Part shown: positions 35,821 through 43,523 of the stretch, in pieces
Layout: each line of letters starts with the position of its first letter
Position numbering within the stretch: position 1 is the stretch's first letter
NCBI GenBank assembly: GCA_913052345.1
Contig: CAJXDR010000002.1
Coordinates: forward strand, 37,005 to 101,004
DNA from: UBA4421 sp002470275
Lineage (GTDB): Bacteria; Pseudomonadota; Gammaproteobacteria; Pseudomonadales; Azotimanducaceae
Direction: 5' to 3'
Length of the DNA: 64,000 bases
Notes under the pieces: model-generated
Told to the model about the DNA's origin: nothing
The model's database searches: none
Seen by the model: the letters and a program-made list of their open reading frames with translations, nothing else
Position numbers and translations under genes: made by a program

Positions 35821-36714
35821 ATGGACGCTAACCAAGCCAACCTAACTGCCCAGGTACTGACCGAAGCGCTGCCCTATATTCAGCGCTTTCACGGCACGAC
35901 CATCGTGATCAAGTATGGCGGCAACGCCATGACCGAGGAGCACCTCAAGGTCAGCTTCGCTCGTGATGTGGTGCTTATGAAGCTGGTTGGCATCAACCCC
36001 GTCATCGTTCACGGTGGTGGCCCTCAGATCGCCCAGCTTCTGCAGAAGCTGGGGATTGAGAGCAGCTTCGTTCAGGGCATGCGCGTCACCGATTCAGCGA
36101 CCATGGACGTCGTGCAGATGGTGCTCGGCGGCCTGGTCAATAAAGAAATCGTTTCTCTACTCAACACCCATTCCGGACGTGCGGTGGGCATCACCGGAAA
36201 AGATGGCAACCTGATTCAAGCTGAGAAACTGCCCCTCTCTGAACTTCAGGCTTCGCCTGATACACGTGCTTCAGAAATCATCGACATCGGCCACGTTGGA
36301 AAAATCAGCCACATTGATGTGGAGGTCCTGGACACGCTAACTCAGTCATCCTTTATCCCCGTTATCGCGCCCATCGGCGTGGGGGCTGATGGCGAGTCCT
36401 ACAACATCAACGCAGACGTGGTGGCCGGCGCTGTAGCCACGGCCCTGAAGGCAGAGAAACTGATCCTCTTAACCAATACGCCGGGCATTTTAGATCGAGA
36501 AGGCCACGCCCTGTCTTCCCTAGATCAATCCGAAGTTTCCAGCCTAATCGCTGAGGGCACCATTTCCGAAGGCATGCTGCCAAAGGTTGACTGCGCCTTG
36601 AAAGCGGTTGAGGCGGGCGTGCACAGCGCTCAAATTATTGACGGGCGTGTCGCCCACGCGCTGCTTCTCGAAGTCTTCACCGATTCGGGAATCGGTACTC
36701 AAATTTTATCTTGA
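35821..36714 (+). CDS. argB: acetylglutamate kinase
   Basis: Second step of arginine synthesis, phosphorylating N-acetylglutamate. The 297 residues include IVIKYGGNAM, VIVHGGGPQI, the substrate segment QGMRVTDSATMDVVQMVLGG and KLILLTNTPGIL. The extended N-terminus (about 25 residues before the first strand) is characteristic of the hexameric, arginine-inhibited form. 17 bases after algC; slmA starts 12 bases after it. Confidence 0.95.
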   Translation: MDANQANLTAQVLTEALPYIQRFHGTTIVIKYGGNAMTEEHLKVSFARDVVLMKLVGINPVIVHGGGPQIAQLLQKLGIESSFVQGMRVTDSATMDVVQMVLGGLVNKEIVSLLNTHSGRAVGITGKDGNLIQAEKLPLSELQASPDTRASEIIDIGHVGKISHIDVEVLDTLTQSSFIPVIAPIGVGADGESYNINADVVAGAVATALKAEKLILLTNTPGILDREGHALSSLDQSEVSSLIAEGTISEGMLPKVDCALKAVEAGVHSAQIIDGRVAHALLLEVFTDSGIGTQILS

Positions 36715-36726
36715 GGCTGAATCACG

Positions 36727-37338
36727 GTGGCTAGACCCGATCGTAAAAACGATATTTTGCAGGCATTGGCAAGAATGCTTGAGGCCAATCCGGGCGGTAA
36801 GGTCACCACCGCCAGCCTGGCCAAGGAGATAGGTCTCTCTGAGGCGGCGCTGTATCGCCACTTTCCTAGCAAGGCAAGAATGATTGAGGGATTGATCGAG
36901 TTTGCCGAAGAGACCCTGTTCAGCAGAATCACCCTCATCCGTCAGGAACAACCTACGGCAGAGGCACGGTGCCATGACATCCTCTTCTTGCTGCTGACCT
37001 TTGTAGAGCGCAATCCCGGCTTTGCCCGACTCTTTGTTGGCGACGCCCTGCAAGGGGAAACCGAACGCCTGCGGATGCGCACCTCTCAGTTGATGGATCG
37101 CATTGAAACAGAGATTCGCCAGATTCTTCGAGAACACCTTCTAGCGGCGAATCCTCTACCTGGCGCCAGTCACCATCCTGGTGCCAACCTCTTCATGGCC
37201 TTTGCGGAGGGCCGGATTTTACAATTCGCAAGAACCAACTTTCGCGCCAAGCCAACGGCAGATTGGGCGGAGGTTTGGCCGGTCCTTTCCGAGGCGGTCT
37301 TTACGAACCTTCAGGCGTTCCAGACGCAAAACTCTTGA
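36727..37338 (+). CDS. slmA: nucleoid occlusion factor SlmA
   Basis: TetR-fold DNA-binding protein that blocks FtsZ assembly over the nucleoid. The GTG start gives 203 residues with RKNDILQALARML, then the HTH VTTASLAKEIGLSEAALYRHFPSKARMIEGLI, highly characteristic of SlmA, and the C-terminal dimer helices. Its last 28 bases overlap the convergent pyrE. Position between argB and pyrE matches other gammaproteobacteria. Confidence 0.93.
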   Translation: MARPDRKNDILQALARMLEANPGGKVTTASLAKEIGLSEAALYRHFPSKARMIEGLIEFAEETLFSRITLIRQEQPTAEARCHDILFLLLTFVERNPGFARLFVGDALQGETERLRMRTSQLMDRIETEIRQILREHLLAANPLPGASHHPGANLFMAFAEGRILQFARTNFRAKPTADWAEVWPVLSEAVFTNLQAFQTQNS

Positions 37339-37967
37339 ACATAGCGCTGCATGGCCTCGCTGGAGGCAGCATGTTCCGCCCTCGACGATAGGAAGCCAAG
37401 CACGTCCCGTACGTGGGCGATGGAAAATACGGGACAACCTAACTCCGCCGACAGTTCTGCTACCGCCGTTTGGCCCGAAGCGCCTTTTTCGGCTCGATCC
37501 AGAGCGATGACTACACCCGCTACCTCCGCACCGGCCGCCTTAATCAGACCCGCGCTCTGTAAAATGGCCTTACCCGAGGTCAGCACATCGTCCACCAAAA
37601 GAATTTTACCCGTCACGGCTGCTCCAACCAGCTGTCCCCCCTCACCATGGTCCTTTGCCTCCTTGCGATTGTAGGCCACGGACACATCGACACCACGCCC
37701 CGCCAGTGCAACCGATGTCGCCACAGCGATGGGTATTCCCTTATAGGCAGGCCCGAAAAGCACATCGAATTCTATGCCGACATGTTCAATCGCCTGGGCA
37801 TAGGCATCGCCGAGCCGCTGTAGGCCCGGGCCGCTAGCCAAGGCGCCAAGATTAAAGAAGTAAGGGCTCTCGCGACCGGAATTGAGCGTGAAGCTGCCAA
37901 ATTTGAGCACGCCGTGCGCCAGGAGGAACTCGATAAAGGCACTCTTGGAATTTGCGGCGGTTACCAT
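37311..37967 (-). CDS. pyrE: orotate phosphoribosyltransferase
   Basis: Makes orotidine-5-phosphate from orotate and PRPP. The 218 residues have FTLNSGRESPYFFNLG, the KEAKDHGEGG flexible loop and the PRPP motif ILLVDDVLTSGKAI. rph is 15 bases upstream on the same strand, so the rph-pyrE operon of enterobacteria is preserved; the crc/exonuclease gene that separates them in Pseudomonas is absent. Confidence 0.96.
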   Translation of the reverse strand: MVTAANSKSAFIEFLLAHGVLKFGSFTLNSGRESPYFFNLGALASGPGLQRLGDAYAQAIEHVGIEFDVLFGPAYKGIPIAVATSVALAGRGVDVSVAYNRKEAKDHGEGGQLVGAAVTGKILLVDDVLTSGKAILQSAGLIKAAGAEVAGVVIALDRAEKGASGQTAVAELSAELGCPVFSIAHVRDVLGFLSSRAEHAASSEAMQRYVQEFCVWNA

Positions 37968-37982
37968 CTCTTAATTCTGCCC

Positions 37983-38693
37983 CTACTCCGATAGGTCCGC
38001 CAAGGCCAGGCGCTGATGTTCGAGCAGTTGCTGGGTCCCATGCTGAGCCAAGCCAATAAGCGCGCCGAGCTCGGTCTCCGTGAAGGGCGCGCCTTCGCCG
38101 GTGCCCTGAATCTCAATAAACCCCTGCCCGTCGAAACTTACCACGTTCATATCCGTTTCCGCTTTTGAATCTTCGGCATAGTCCAGATCAAGAACCGGTG
38201 TGCCTTCAAAAATACCCACGCTCACAGACGAGACCATGCCAAGCAAAGCATCCTCAGCGCCCACAGACTTTAACGCGTCAACCAGCGCCACAGCACCACC
38301 CGTGATTGAGGCGGTTCGCGTACCGCCATCCGCCTGTATCACATCGCAGTCCAGACGAATGGTGCGCTCTCCCAGCTTGCTCATATCGACCATTGCTCTT
38401 AAGGATCGCCCGATCAGCCGTTGAATCTCAACGGTCCGCCCACTTTGTTTGCCCCGCGCCGCCTCGCGATCATTTCGGGTATTGGTGGCACCGGGCAACA
38501 TGCCGTATTCAGCGGTTATCCACCCCTCACCCCTGCCACGCAAAAAACCAGGCACAGAGCCTTCGACGGAGGCAGTACAGATCACCTTTGTGTCTCCAAA
38601 CTCCACCAGCACCGATCCTGCAGCATGCTTCGTGAATCCTCGGGTAAATTTGACTTCTCTGAGCTTGTTATTGTCTCTGCCGCTGGGACGCAT
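37983..38693 (-). CDS. rph: RNase PH
   Basis: Phosphorolytic 3'-5' exoribonuclease that trims tRNA precursors. The start at 38693 gives 236 residues opening with MRPSGRDNNKLREVKFTRGFTKH, the family N-terminus; 75 codons of open frame upstream have no RNase PH similarity and are excluded. RNDREAARGKQSGRTVEIQR and CDVIQADGGTRTASITG are catalytic-domain signatures. The C-terminus is intact, unlike the E. coli K-12 frameshifted form. Confidence 0.95.
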   Translation of the reverse strand: MRPSGRDNNKLREVKFTRGFTKHAAGSVLVEFGDTKVICTASVEGSVPGFLRGRGEGWITAEYGMLPGATNTRNDREAARGKQSGRTVEIQRLIGRSLRAMVDMSKLGERTIRLDCDVIQADGGTRTASITGGAVALVDALKSVGAEDALLGMVSSVSVGIFEGTPVLDLDYAEDSKAETDMNVVSFDGQGFIEIQGTGEGAPFTETELGALIGLAQHGTQQLLEHQRLALADLSE

Positions 38694-38877
38694 GTGCGCT
38701 CCTTTTATTTTGTTAGAGGCACTGCCCCGGAGTGTAATCAAGCACTGTCGGCGACCACGGTATGGGGTTTGCCCTGCGGACACAACCCACCAACATCGAA
38801 TGCGCCCAGCTGTCATGGGGCGTTGCCCCTTGGGCTTGGCGTAGGGGCCGGCTCCAAGGTTAGTATACAACCTGGAA

Positions 38878-38893
38878 GCGGCTCCTGAGCCGC
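38878..38893. promoter_or_regulatory. GC hairpin just before yicC
   Basis: GCGGCTC-ct-GAGCCGC, a perfect 7-bp inverted repeat with a two-base loop, ending 24 bases before the yicC start. A second repeat (AGGTT-N7-AACCT around GTATAC, 38858-38874) lies immediately upstream. Both sit in the 224-base gap between divergent rph and yicC. They may structure the yicC leader or bind a regulator; no T-run follows, so a simple terminator is unlikely. Confidence 0.4.
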
Positions 38894-38917
38894 ATTGAGC
38901 TTTCAACTGGGGATTCA

Positions 38918-39787
38918 ATGCAAAGCATGACAGCCTTCGCTCGGGTAGCGGGGGACACAGACGTACACCATATCGTTTGGGAAGTTCGCTCAGTCAATCA
39001 TCGGCATCTGGAGACGCAGTTTAGGCTGCCTGACGGTTTCCGGGTATTCGAGTCCAACTATCGCGACCACGCCCGCAAATTGTTGCGGCGCGGCAAGCTG
39101 GACGCCACGTTGCGGATCGAGCGTTTTACCGATCACCAAGACGCGGCCATTGATGTGGAGAAGCTTCAGGAGGCCCTAGCGGCAGATAAGGCGGTTCGGA
39201 ATCTAGCCCCTGATGCCCAGCCCTTATCCGTGGCGGAGCTACTTGCCTGGCCGGGCGTGCTAAACAGGGGGGGCAACGAAAAGGACGGCGCCGAAACAAC
39301 TGGCGCTGTGGTGGGTGAGCTGTTCGCGACAGCGCTTGATCAACTGCTCGACGCACGGCGAAGCGAGGGCGGCAGAATTCTAGCATTGCTTGAGCAGCAG
39401 CTCTCAAAAATTCAAGACTTGATCGCCAGCATTACACCCCTTGCGGATAGCCTGCTGAGCCTGCAAAAACAGAGAATCATGGATCGGGTGGCCGAACTTG
39501 ACGTAAACCTCGACCCTCAGCGCGTTGAGCAGGAGGTGGTGCTCCTGGTACAGCGCGCTGATATTCGCGAAGAGCTGGACCGCCTAAACATCCATTTGGC
39601 AGAAGCCACTCAACTGATCCACAACGAGGGACCACATGGCCGCCGGCTCGACTTCTTGACCCAGGAGCTCAACCGAGAAGCCAATACGCTAGGGGCCAAA
39701 TCGGTTAGAAGCGAGACCTCTCAAGCCGCTGTAGACTTGAAAGTCATCATTGAGCAAATTCGAGAGCAGGTGCAAAATTTGGAATAA
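38918..39787 (+). CDS. yicC: YicC family endoribonuclease
   Basis: Conserved protein recently shown to be an endoribonuclease in E. coli. The 289 residues have MQSMTAFARV, WEVRSVNHRHLE and RLP at the N-terminus, and the C-terminal DUF1732 region with DRLNIHLAEATQLI, GRRLDFLTQELNREANTLGAKS and the end VIIEQIREQVQNLE. It is normally followed by gmk; here 2.7 kb of AT-rich sequence separates them. Confidence 0.94.
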   Translation: MQSMTAFARVAGDTDVHHIVWEVRSVNHRHLETQFRLPDGFRVFESNYRDHARKLLRRGKLDATLRIERFTDHQDAAIDVEKLQEALAADKAVRNLAPDAQPLSVAELLAWPGVLNRGGNEKDGAETTGAVVGELFATALDQLLDARRSEGGRILALLEQQLSKIQDLIASITPLADSLLSLQKQRIMDRVAELDVNLDPQRVEQEVVLLVQRADIREELDRLNIHLAEATQLIHNEGPHGRRLDFLTQELNREANTLGAKSVRSETSQAAVDLKVIIEQIREQVQNLE

Positions 39788-40000
39788 TTTTCATTCCTTA
39801 TCAAGTAGTGAATCGCACTTGAATAGGGCCCTTACGATTAAACTCCATTTGATCTCTTTAAAAGTGGGACTTTATCGAAGACTGAGTTAATGTGAATAGA
39901 GCAGTTTATTTACTACTAACCAGTGGCTTTTTTTATGATTAGTTGCACAACCGATAATAGAGGGGATTCTAAAAAATAAGAAAACACGAATCATAGAATT

Positions 40001-41452
40001 TTGTCTCAGATAGAAAATGTTGTCGTCATAATGCTTGAAAATCGGTCGTTCGATAACTTGGCCGGCTGGTTATATGATAAAAGTTCGCCCCCTAAAAGAT
40101 TTATAATACCTATTAATAGCGTACCTACTCACTATGACGGTCTCGCCTATGGAAGCTTCAGTAATCCAAATGTAGAAGGACAGAAAACGGCATCAATCCC
40201 CATAAAGTTCGGAACGGATAATTACACAGTACCTTCTCCCGATCCTCATGAAGAGTTTCAATATGTCACAGAGCAACTCTATGGAAATATAACACCGACA
40301 TATGGTGATAAGGCGCCAATGAATGGCTTTGTACGTAGTTACGCATCTGTACCGGGTAGCCATCCAGCAGATATTATGCAGACCTATACTCCAGAACAAT
40401 TGCCTGTTTTGAGTGCTATCGCTAGGAATTTTGCTATATCAGATCAATGGTTTGCATCGGTTCCCACTCAAACTTTGGCTAACCGGGCGTTTTTGCATAG
40501 TGGAACCTCAGAAGGAAATGTCAACAACAGCGATAATTATGTCTTTCATTCCAAAACCATATTCAACGTCTTAAATGATTATGATGTAAGTTGGAAGGTC
40601 TATTCTGATTCAGGTTTTCTGCCGTCACTGACTCGAATAAAAATGTCTAAACTCTGGAGCTCTCGATATCATAATCATTTTTCTGGATTTGAAGATTTTA
40701 TCGCTGATGCCAAAGCTGGAAGTTTACCCAGTTACTCGTTTATTGAACCAAAGTTTATCGGCGATACAAAAATTACCTCTGGCCATCCCAACAGCGAACA
40801 TCCGCCAACGGACGTCTTAGCAGGTGATCAGTTTTTAGCAAAAATATATAACGCTATTTTCAATGGACCTGACAGAAATAAAACTGTTCTGATCATTACA
40901 TATGACGAACACGGCGGAATTTATGACCATGTCAGCCCCCCTTGGGGCGCTGAATCTCCAGATGATCACAGTAACCCAGGACAAATGGGATTCCATTTTG
41001 ATCGGTTTGGTGTTCGCATACCAACAATCGTTGTTTCTCCCTGGGTCGAAGAAGGTACTGTTTTTCGCTCGTTTTCCACCCCTTATGATCATACAAGTAT
41101 CATTGCAACCATCATGGACTGGCAGGGTATTCCGAGAAATGAATTGCCCAGTAAACGAGTCGCCGCCGCCGATAATATCGCAACCATTTTCACATTGAGT
41201 AAACCAAGGAAACTGCCGGCTATTCCTATACCAAACGTCGGAGAAGAAAATTCGTTCACCGCTGACAGTATTCGAGAACTGACCGGTTTGGAAAGAGGGG
41301 TTATAGGTGCTTATATCAAATACATACATGCACAAGCGAGTTGTGAAATCAGTACCTCTGAAGTTGACGAAGAGCTAGGTAAAATAAAACACTACGGCAA
41401 GATTCGAGATTATATTAATGAATTACAATCAAAGGGATGTTGCTGTAAGTAA
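40001..41452 (+). CDS. phosphoesterase / phospholipase C family protein
   Basis: Member of the acid-phosphatase/phospholipase C phosphoesterase family. ENRSFDN (13-19) supplies metal ligands and the nucleophile region, QTLANRAFLHSGTS is the conserved middle block and TYDEHGGIYDHVSPP (about 300-314) the second metal-binding block. The 483-residue frame begins at TTG with weak ribosome-binding sequence; the alkaline-phosphatase core starts almost at once, so there is no signal peptide, unusual for this family. It ends in KGCCCK. Coding sequence is clearly AT-rich (about 40% GC by eye) against GC-rich neighbours, with different codon use, indicating horizontal acquisition. Substrate unknown. Confidence 0.85.
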   Translation: MSQIENVVVIMLENRSFDNLAGWLYDKSSPPKRFIIPINSVPTHYDGLAYGSFSNPNVEGQKTASIPIKFGTDNYTVPSPDPHEEFQYVTEQLYGNITPTYGDKAPMNGFVRSYASVPGSHPADIMQTYTPEQLPVLSAIARNFAISDQWFASVPTQTLANRAFLHSGTSEGNVNNSDNYVFHSKTIFNVLNDYDVSWKVYSDSGFLPSLTRIKMSKLWSSRYHNHFSGFEDFIADAKAGSLPSYSFIEPKFIGDTKITSGHPNSEHPPTDVLAGDQFLAKIYNAIFNGPDRNKTVLIITYDEHGGIYDHVSPPWGAESPDDHSNPGQMGFHFDRFGVRIPTIVVSPWVEEGTVFRSFSTPYDHTSIIATIMDWQGIPRNELPSKRVAAADNIATIFTLSKPRKLPAIPIPNVGEENSFTADSIRELTGLERGVIGAYIKYIHAQASCEISTSEVDEELGKIKHYGKIRDYINELQSKGCCCK

Positions 41453-41472
41453 GGAGTTAAAAAGGTTGAGTT

Positions 41473-41709
41473 GAAGGACTCACAAGCTCATCCTGGTCCC
41501 TCTGCGTAACAGGAAATCGGACACCGACGTTTCAAACAATGCGCCGAAAATATCAGACACAGCCCCGAAAATTGGCAATACCCCACTGATCCCAATTCCA
41601 GATAGTTATCTACCTTCTGGGGCAAAACCAAGATGGCTTCTGCTTCCAGAAGGCAAATGCCAAGGGCAGAAGCTCTTTTTCTACGATTTGCTCTGTGGGC
41701 ACGAAGGAC
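41473..41709. repeat. segment bracketed by GAAGGAC direct repeats, possible small inserted repeat
   Basis: GAAGGAC occurs at 41473-41479 and 41703-41709, enclosing 223 bases. The right copy coincides with the point where the Fic reading frame loses its family sequence. Inside, on the minus strand, a startless 41-codon hydrophobic frame (41480-41605) contains SGVLPIFGAVSDIFGA and DFLLRRGTRM. This could be a small dispersed repeat with a target duplication. Joining the two copies does not restore a Fic motif, so simple insertion into an intact fic is not shown. Confidence 0.25.
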
Positions 41710-42307
41710 CATTGCCATCATAAAAAGGATGGATGCTTTCAAACTGATGGTGAATCAATGCCATTTTGACCAGAGGGTCAGCATCGCACAGCTCGTCAAT
41801 GTTCATGTACTCCACCAGATTGGTCATCAAACCATCAATCTCTTCAGCACTTTGCGGCGGGATATAGACCACTGCCCCTGTACGGGTATTTCTCAGGTCA
41901 GTCCCTGGCAGTCGTCTCAATCCCGCCCGGTTTTTTTCCAGATACTGCTGCACCTCCAAGATGTCGTGCAGGCGGATGACTTTATGTTGTCTAACGGTTT
42001 GAAACCCTTGATTCATTGCATGAGCGTAATCCTGAACTTCCTTCGTTGCTGCGTTGGGGATTGCCGCCGTGGACAGATTAGCTTTATAGATTGCGTCATG
42101 GGTGGTGACAACATTTTCTATTTCTGAGCTATCCTTCGCCTCTTGCAGTGTTAATGCATTTATCAATATAACTTCATTGGGGATGCTGGCCGCGACACCT
42201 TTCAGTTCCGCCAGAAAGCGGTGCGCTAGTGCTGCTCTTTTAAGAACTGCACGGGTTTCAATACCCTCCAGGCTACCGAATGGTAATGTCGCTATCTCTG
42301 AAGTCAT
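41681..42307 (-). pseudogene. Fic protein, truncated in the catalytic motif
   Basis: N-terminal 200 residues of a Fic (AMP-transferase) protein. The Fic_N region has INALTLQEAKDSSEIENVV, including the auto-inhibitory motif S60-xxx-E64-N65. The Fic core runs to HPFYDGNG (193-200), after which the required R-x-x-R is replaced by eight unrelated residues and a stop. Complete family members are about 350-380 residues, so roughly the last 160 are missing. Without the motif arginine and the helices after it, AMP transfer is not expected. It sits beside the AT-rich phosphoesterase gene in the insert between yicC and gmk. It may be a decayed gene; a short regulatory product cannot be excluded. Confidence 0.8.
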
Positions 42308-42364
42308 ATTATACTACCGCCACTTTCGTATATATGACGCTCATGTCATGCAAAGAAAAACGTA

Positions 42365-42400
42365 AAATCTATACACAAGGAGAGCTAAAGGTATAGATTT
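42365..42400. repeat. 10-bp perfect inverted repeat upstream of the Fic gene
   Basis: AAATCTATAC and GTATAGATTT are perfectly complementary, separated by 16 bases. The repeat lies 58 bases upstream of the Fic start (leftward) and 134 bases before gmk. The symmetric shape and spacing suit an operator for a dimeric regulator of the Fic gene, or a hairpin; no T-run makes a terminator unlikely. Confidence 0.6.
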
Positions 42401-42445
42401 GCGAATAACTTATGTTTTGATTTCGGTGGCAGAAACGATGGCAAG

Positions 42446-42504
42446 TAAGTAAAAATCAACAGCTTTTGTCATATAACCTGTTGATGCAAAACAAATTTTA
42501 CTTA
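42446..42504. repeat. long bulged palindrome immediately upstream of gmk
   Basis: The left arm (42446-42462) is 17 contiguous bases: TAAGTAAAA then ATCAACAG. The right arm is the exact complement in two pieces: CTGTTGAT (42478-42485) and TTTTACTTA (42496-42504), separated by a 10-base unpaired insert GCAAAACAAA. The loop is 15 bases. The element ends 29 bases before the gmk start, so it would fold in the gmk leader if transcription starts upstream, or mark a recombination boundary of the AT-rich insert. Confidence 0.75.
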
Positions 42505-42533
42505 TCAATCATTAAACAGAACCAAAACATCGA

Positions 42534-43154
42534 ATGACCCAAGGACAACTATTTCTCATTTCTGCGCCCTCCGGCGCGGGGAAAACCAGCCTCGTTAACG
42601 CCGCTCTGGAAAAAGACCCGAGGCTTGTGGTCTCAGTCAGTCATACCACCCGAGATCAACGCGGCGGCGAGCAGGACGCCGTGGAATATCATTTCACCGA
42701 TAGAAATACCTTCGAGCAAATGATTCGCGCCGGGGACTTCCTGGAACATGCAGACGTATTTGGCAACTACTACGGCACCGCTATTTCTGAGGTGGAGAAG
42801 AAACAGGCCGACGGTAAGGATGTGATTCTTGAGATTGACTGGCAGGGCGCCGAGCAAGTTCGCTCCCAGCGGCCTGATGCCACCAGCATCTTTATCCTGC
42901 CCCCCTCCATTGCAAGCCTTGAAGAACGTCTCACCAGCCGCGGCCAAGACAGCGCTGAGAGCATGCAACGCCGCTTGAGTGAGGCACGTCTGGATATGTC
43001 TAAGGCCGTGGACTTCGACTTTTTGGTTATCAACGAAGATTTTGAGACCGCTCTGGAGCAACTGCTTGCCGTCTTTACCTCTGCTCGTTTGACCACCAGC
43101 TATCAGCGTCGACGCTCGGAGATACGCCAACTGATCGACGGCACGGCGCGTTGA
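42534..43154 (+). CDS. gmk: guanylate kinase
   Basis: Phosphorylates GMP to GDP. The 206 residues have the P-loop APSGAGKTS (10-18), SHTTRDQRGGEQDAVEYHF for GMP binding, and EIDWQGAEQVR. First gene of the gmk-rpoZ-spoT-ridA-recG series. Its usual upstream partner yicC is displaced 2.7 kb away by the AT-rich insert, so its promoter probably lies in the AT-rich sequence with the long palindrome. Confidence 0.97.
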   Translation: MTQGQLFLISAPSGAGKTSLVNAALEKDPRLVVSVSHTTRDQRGGEQDAVEYHFTDRNTFEQMIRAGDFLEHADVFGNYYGTAISEVEKKQADGKDVILEIDWQGAEQVRSQRPDATSIFILPPSIASLEERLTSRGQDSAESMQRRLSEARLDMSKAVDFDFLVINEDFETALEQLLAVFTSARLTTSYQRRRSEIRQLIDGTAR

Positions 43155-43226
43155 CACCTGGACGAAGCTTGTCGCGTAGCAAGCCAGCCTGTATCCTCGC
43201 TCTCTTATTTGATTTTGGTTTAAGTT

Positions 43227-43523
43227 ATGGCCCGCGTTACCGTTGAAGACTGCCTCGAACATGTGGATAACCGTTTTGAGCTAGTGATGCTCGCCAGCCG
43301 ACGAGCCCGCTCCCTCCGCAATTACAATACCGACCCGCTCGTGGCCGAGGAAAACGACAAGCCGACCGTGATTGCGCTCCGCGAAATTGCCGAAGGCCTC
43401 ATCAGCCACGAGATGCTAGATACGCATGAGGTCTCGCCTGATGAGGAAGAAATCGTGACTGACTTCAGTATGTCCAACCTCAGCGGGGGTAGGATTGGAG
43501 AAAATGAGTCGCCCGCAGACTAA
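43227..43523 (+). CDS. rpoZ: RNA polymerase omega subunit
   Basis: Small subunit aiding RNA polymerase assembly and part of a ppGpp-binding site. The 98 residues begin MARVTVEDCLEHVDNRFELVMLASRRARSL, the conserved omega N-terminus, with KPTVIALREIAEGLI following. The C-terminal 20 residues are acidic and variable. Overlaps the spoT start by 20 bases. Confidence 0.96.
   Translation: MARVTVEDCLEHVDNRFELVMLASRRARSLRNYNTDPLVAEENDKPTVIALREIAEGLISHEMLDTHEVSPDEEEIVTDFSMSNLSGGRIGENESPAD

Noticed and set aside
38694..38918. Extended RNase PH start adding 75 codons
   Set aside because: The extension has no RNase PH similarity and the family N-terminus begins at the internal ATG.
39801..39822. TCAAGT/ACTTGA inverted repeat after yicC as a terminator or insert end
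   Set aside because: Only six paired bases, a 10-base loop and no T-run; no counterpart at the other edge of the insert.
41488..41742. 84-codon minus-strand frame after the Fic gene as the missing Fic C-terminus in another frame
   Set aside because: None of its sequence resembles R-x-x-R or the Fic helices that follow; a simple frameshift does not restore the family.
42446..42504. Integron attC site
   Set aside because: The arms lack the GTTRRRY/RYYYAAC core sites, despite the bulged stem shape.
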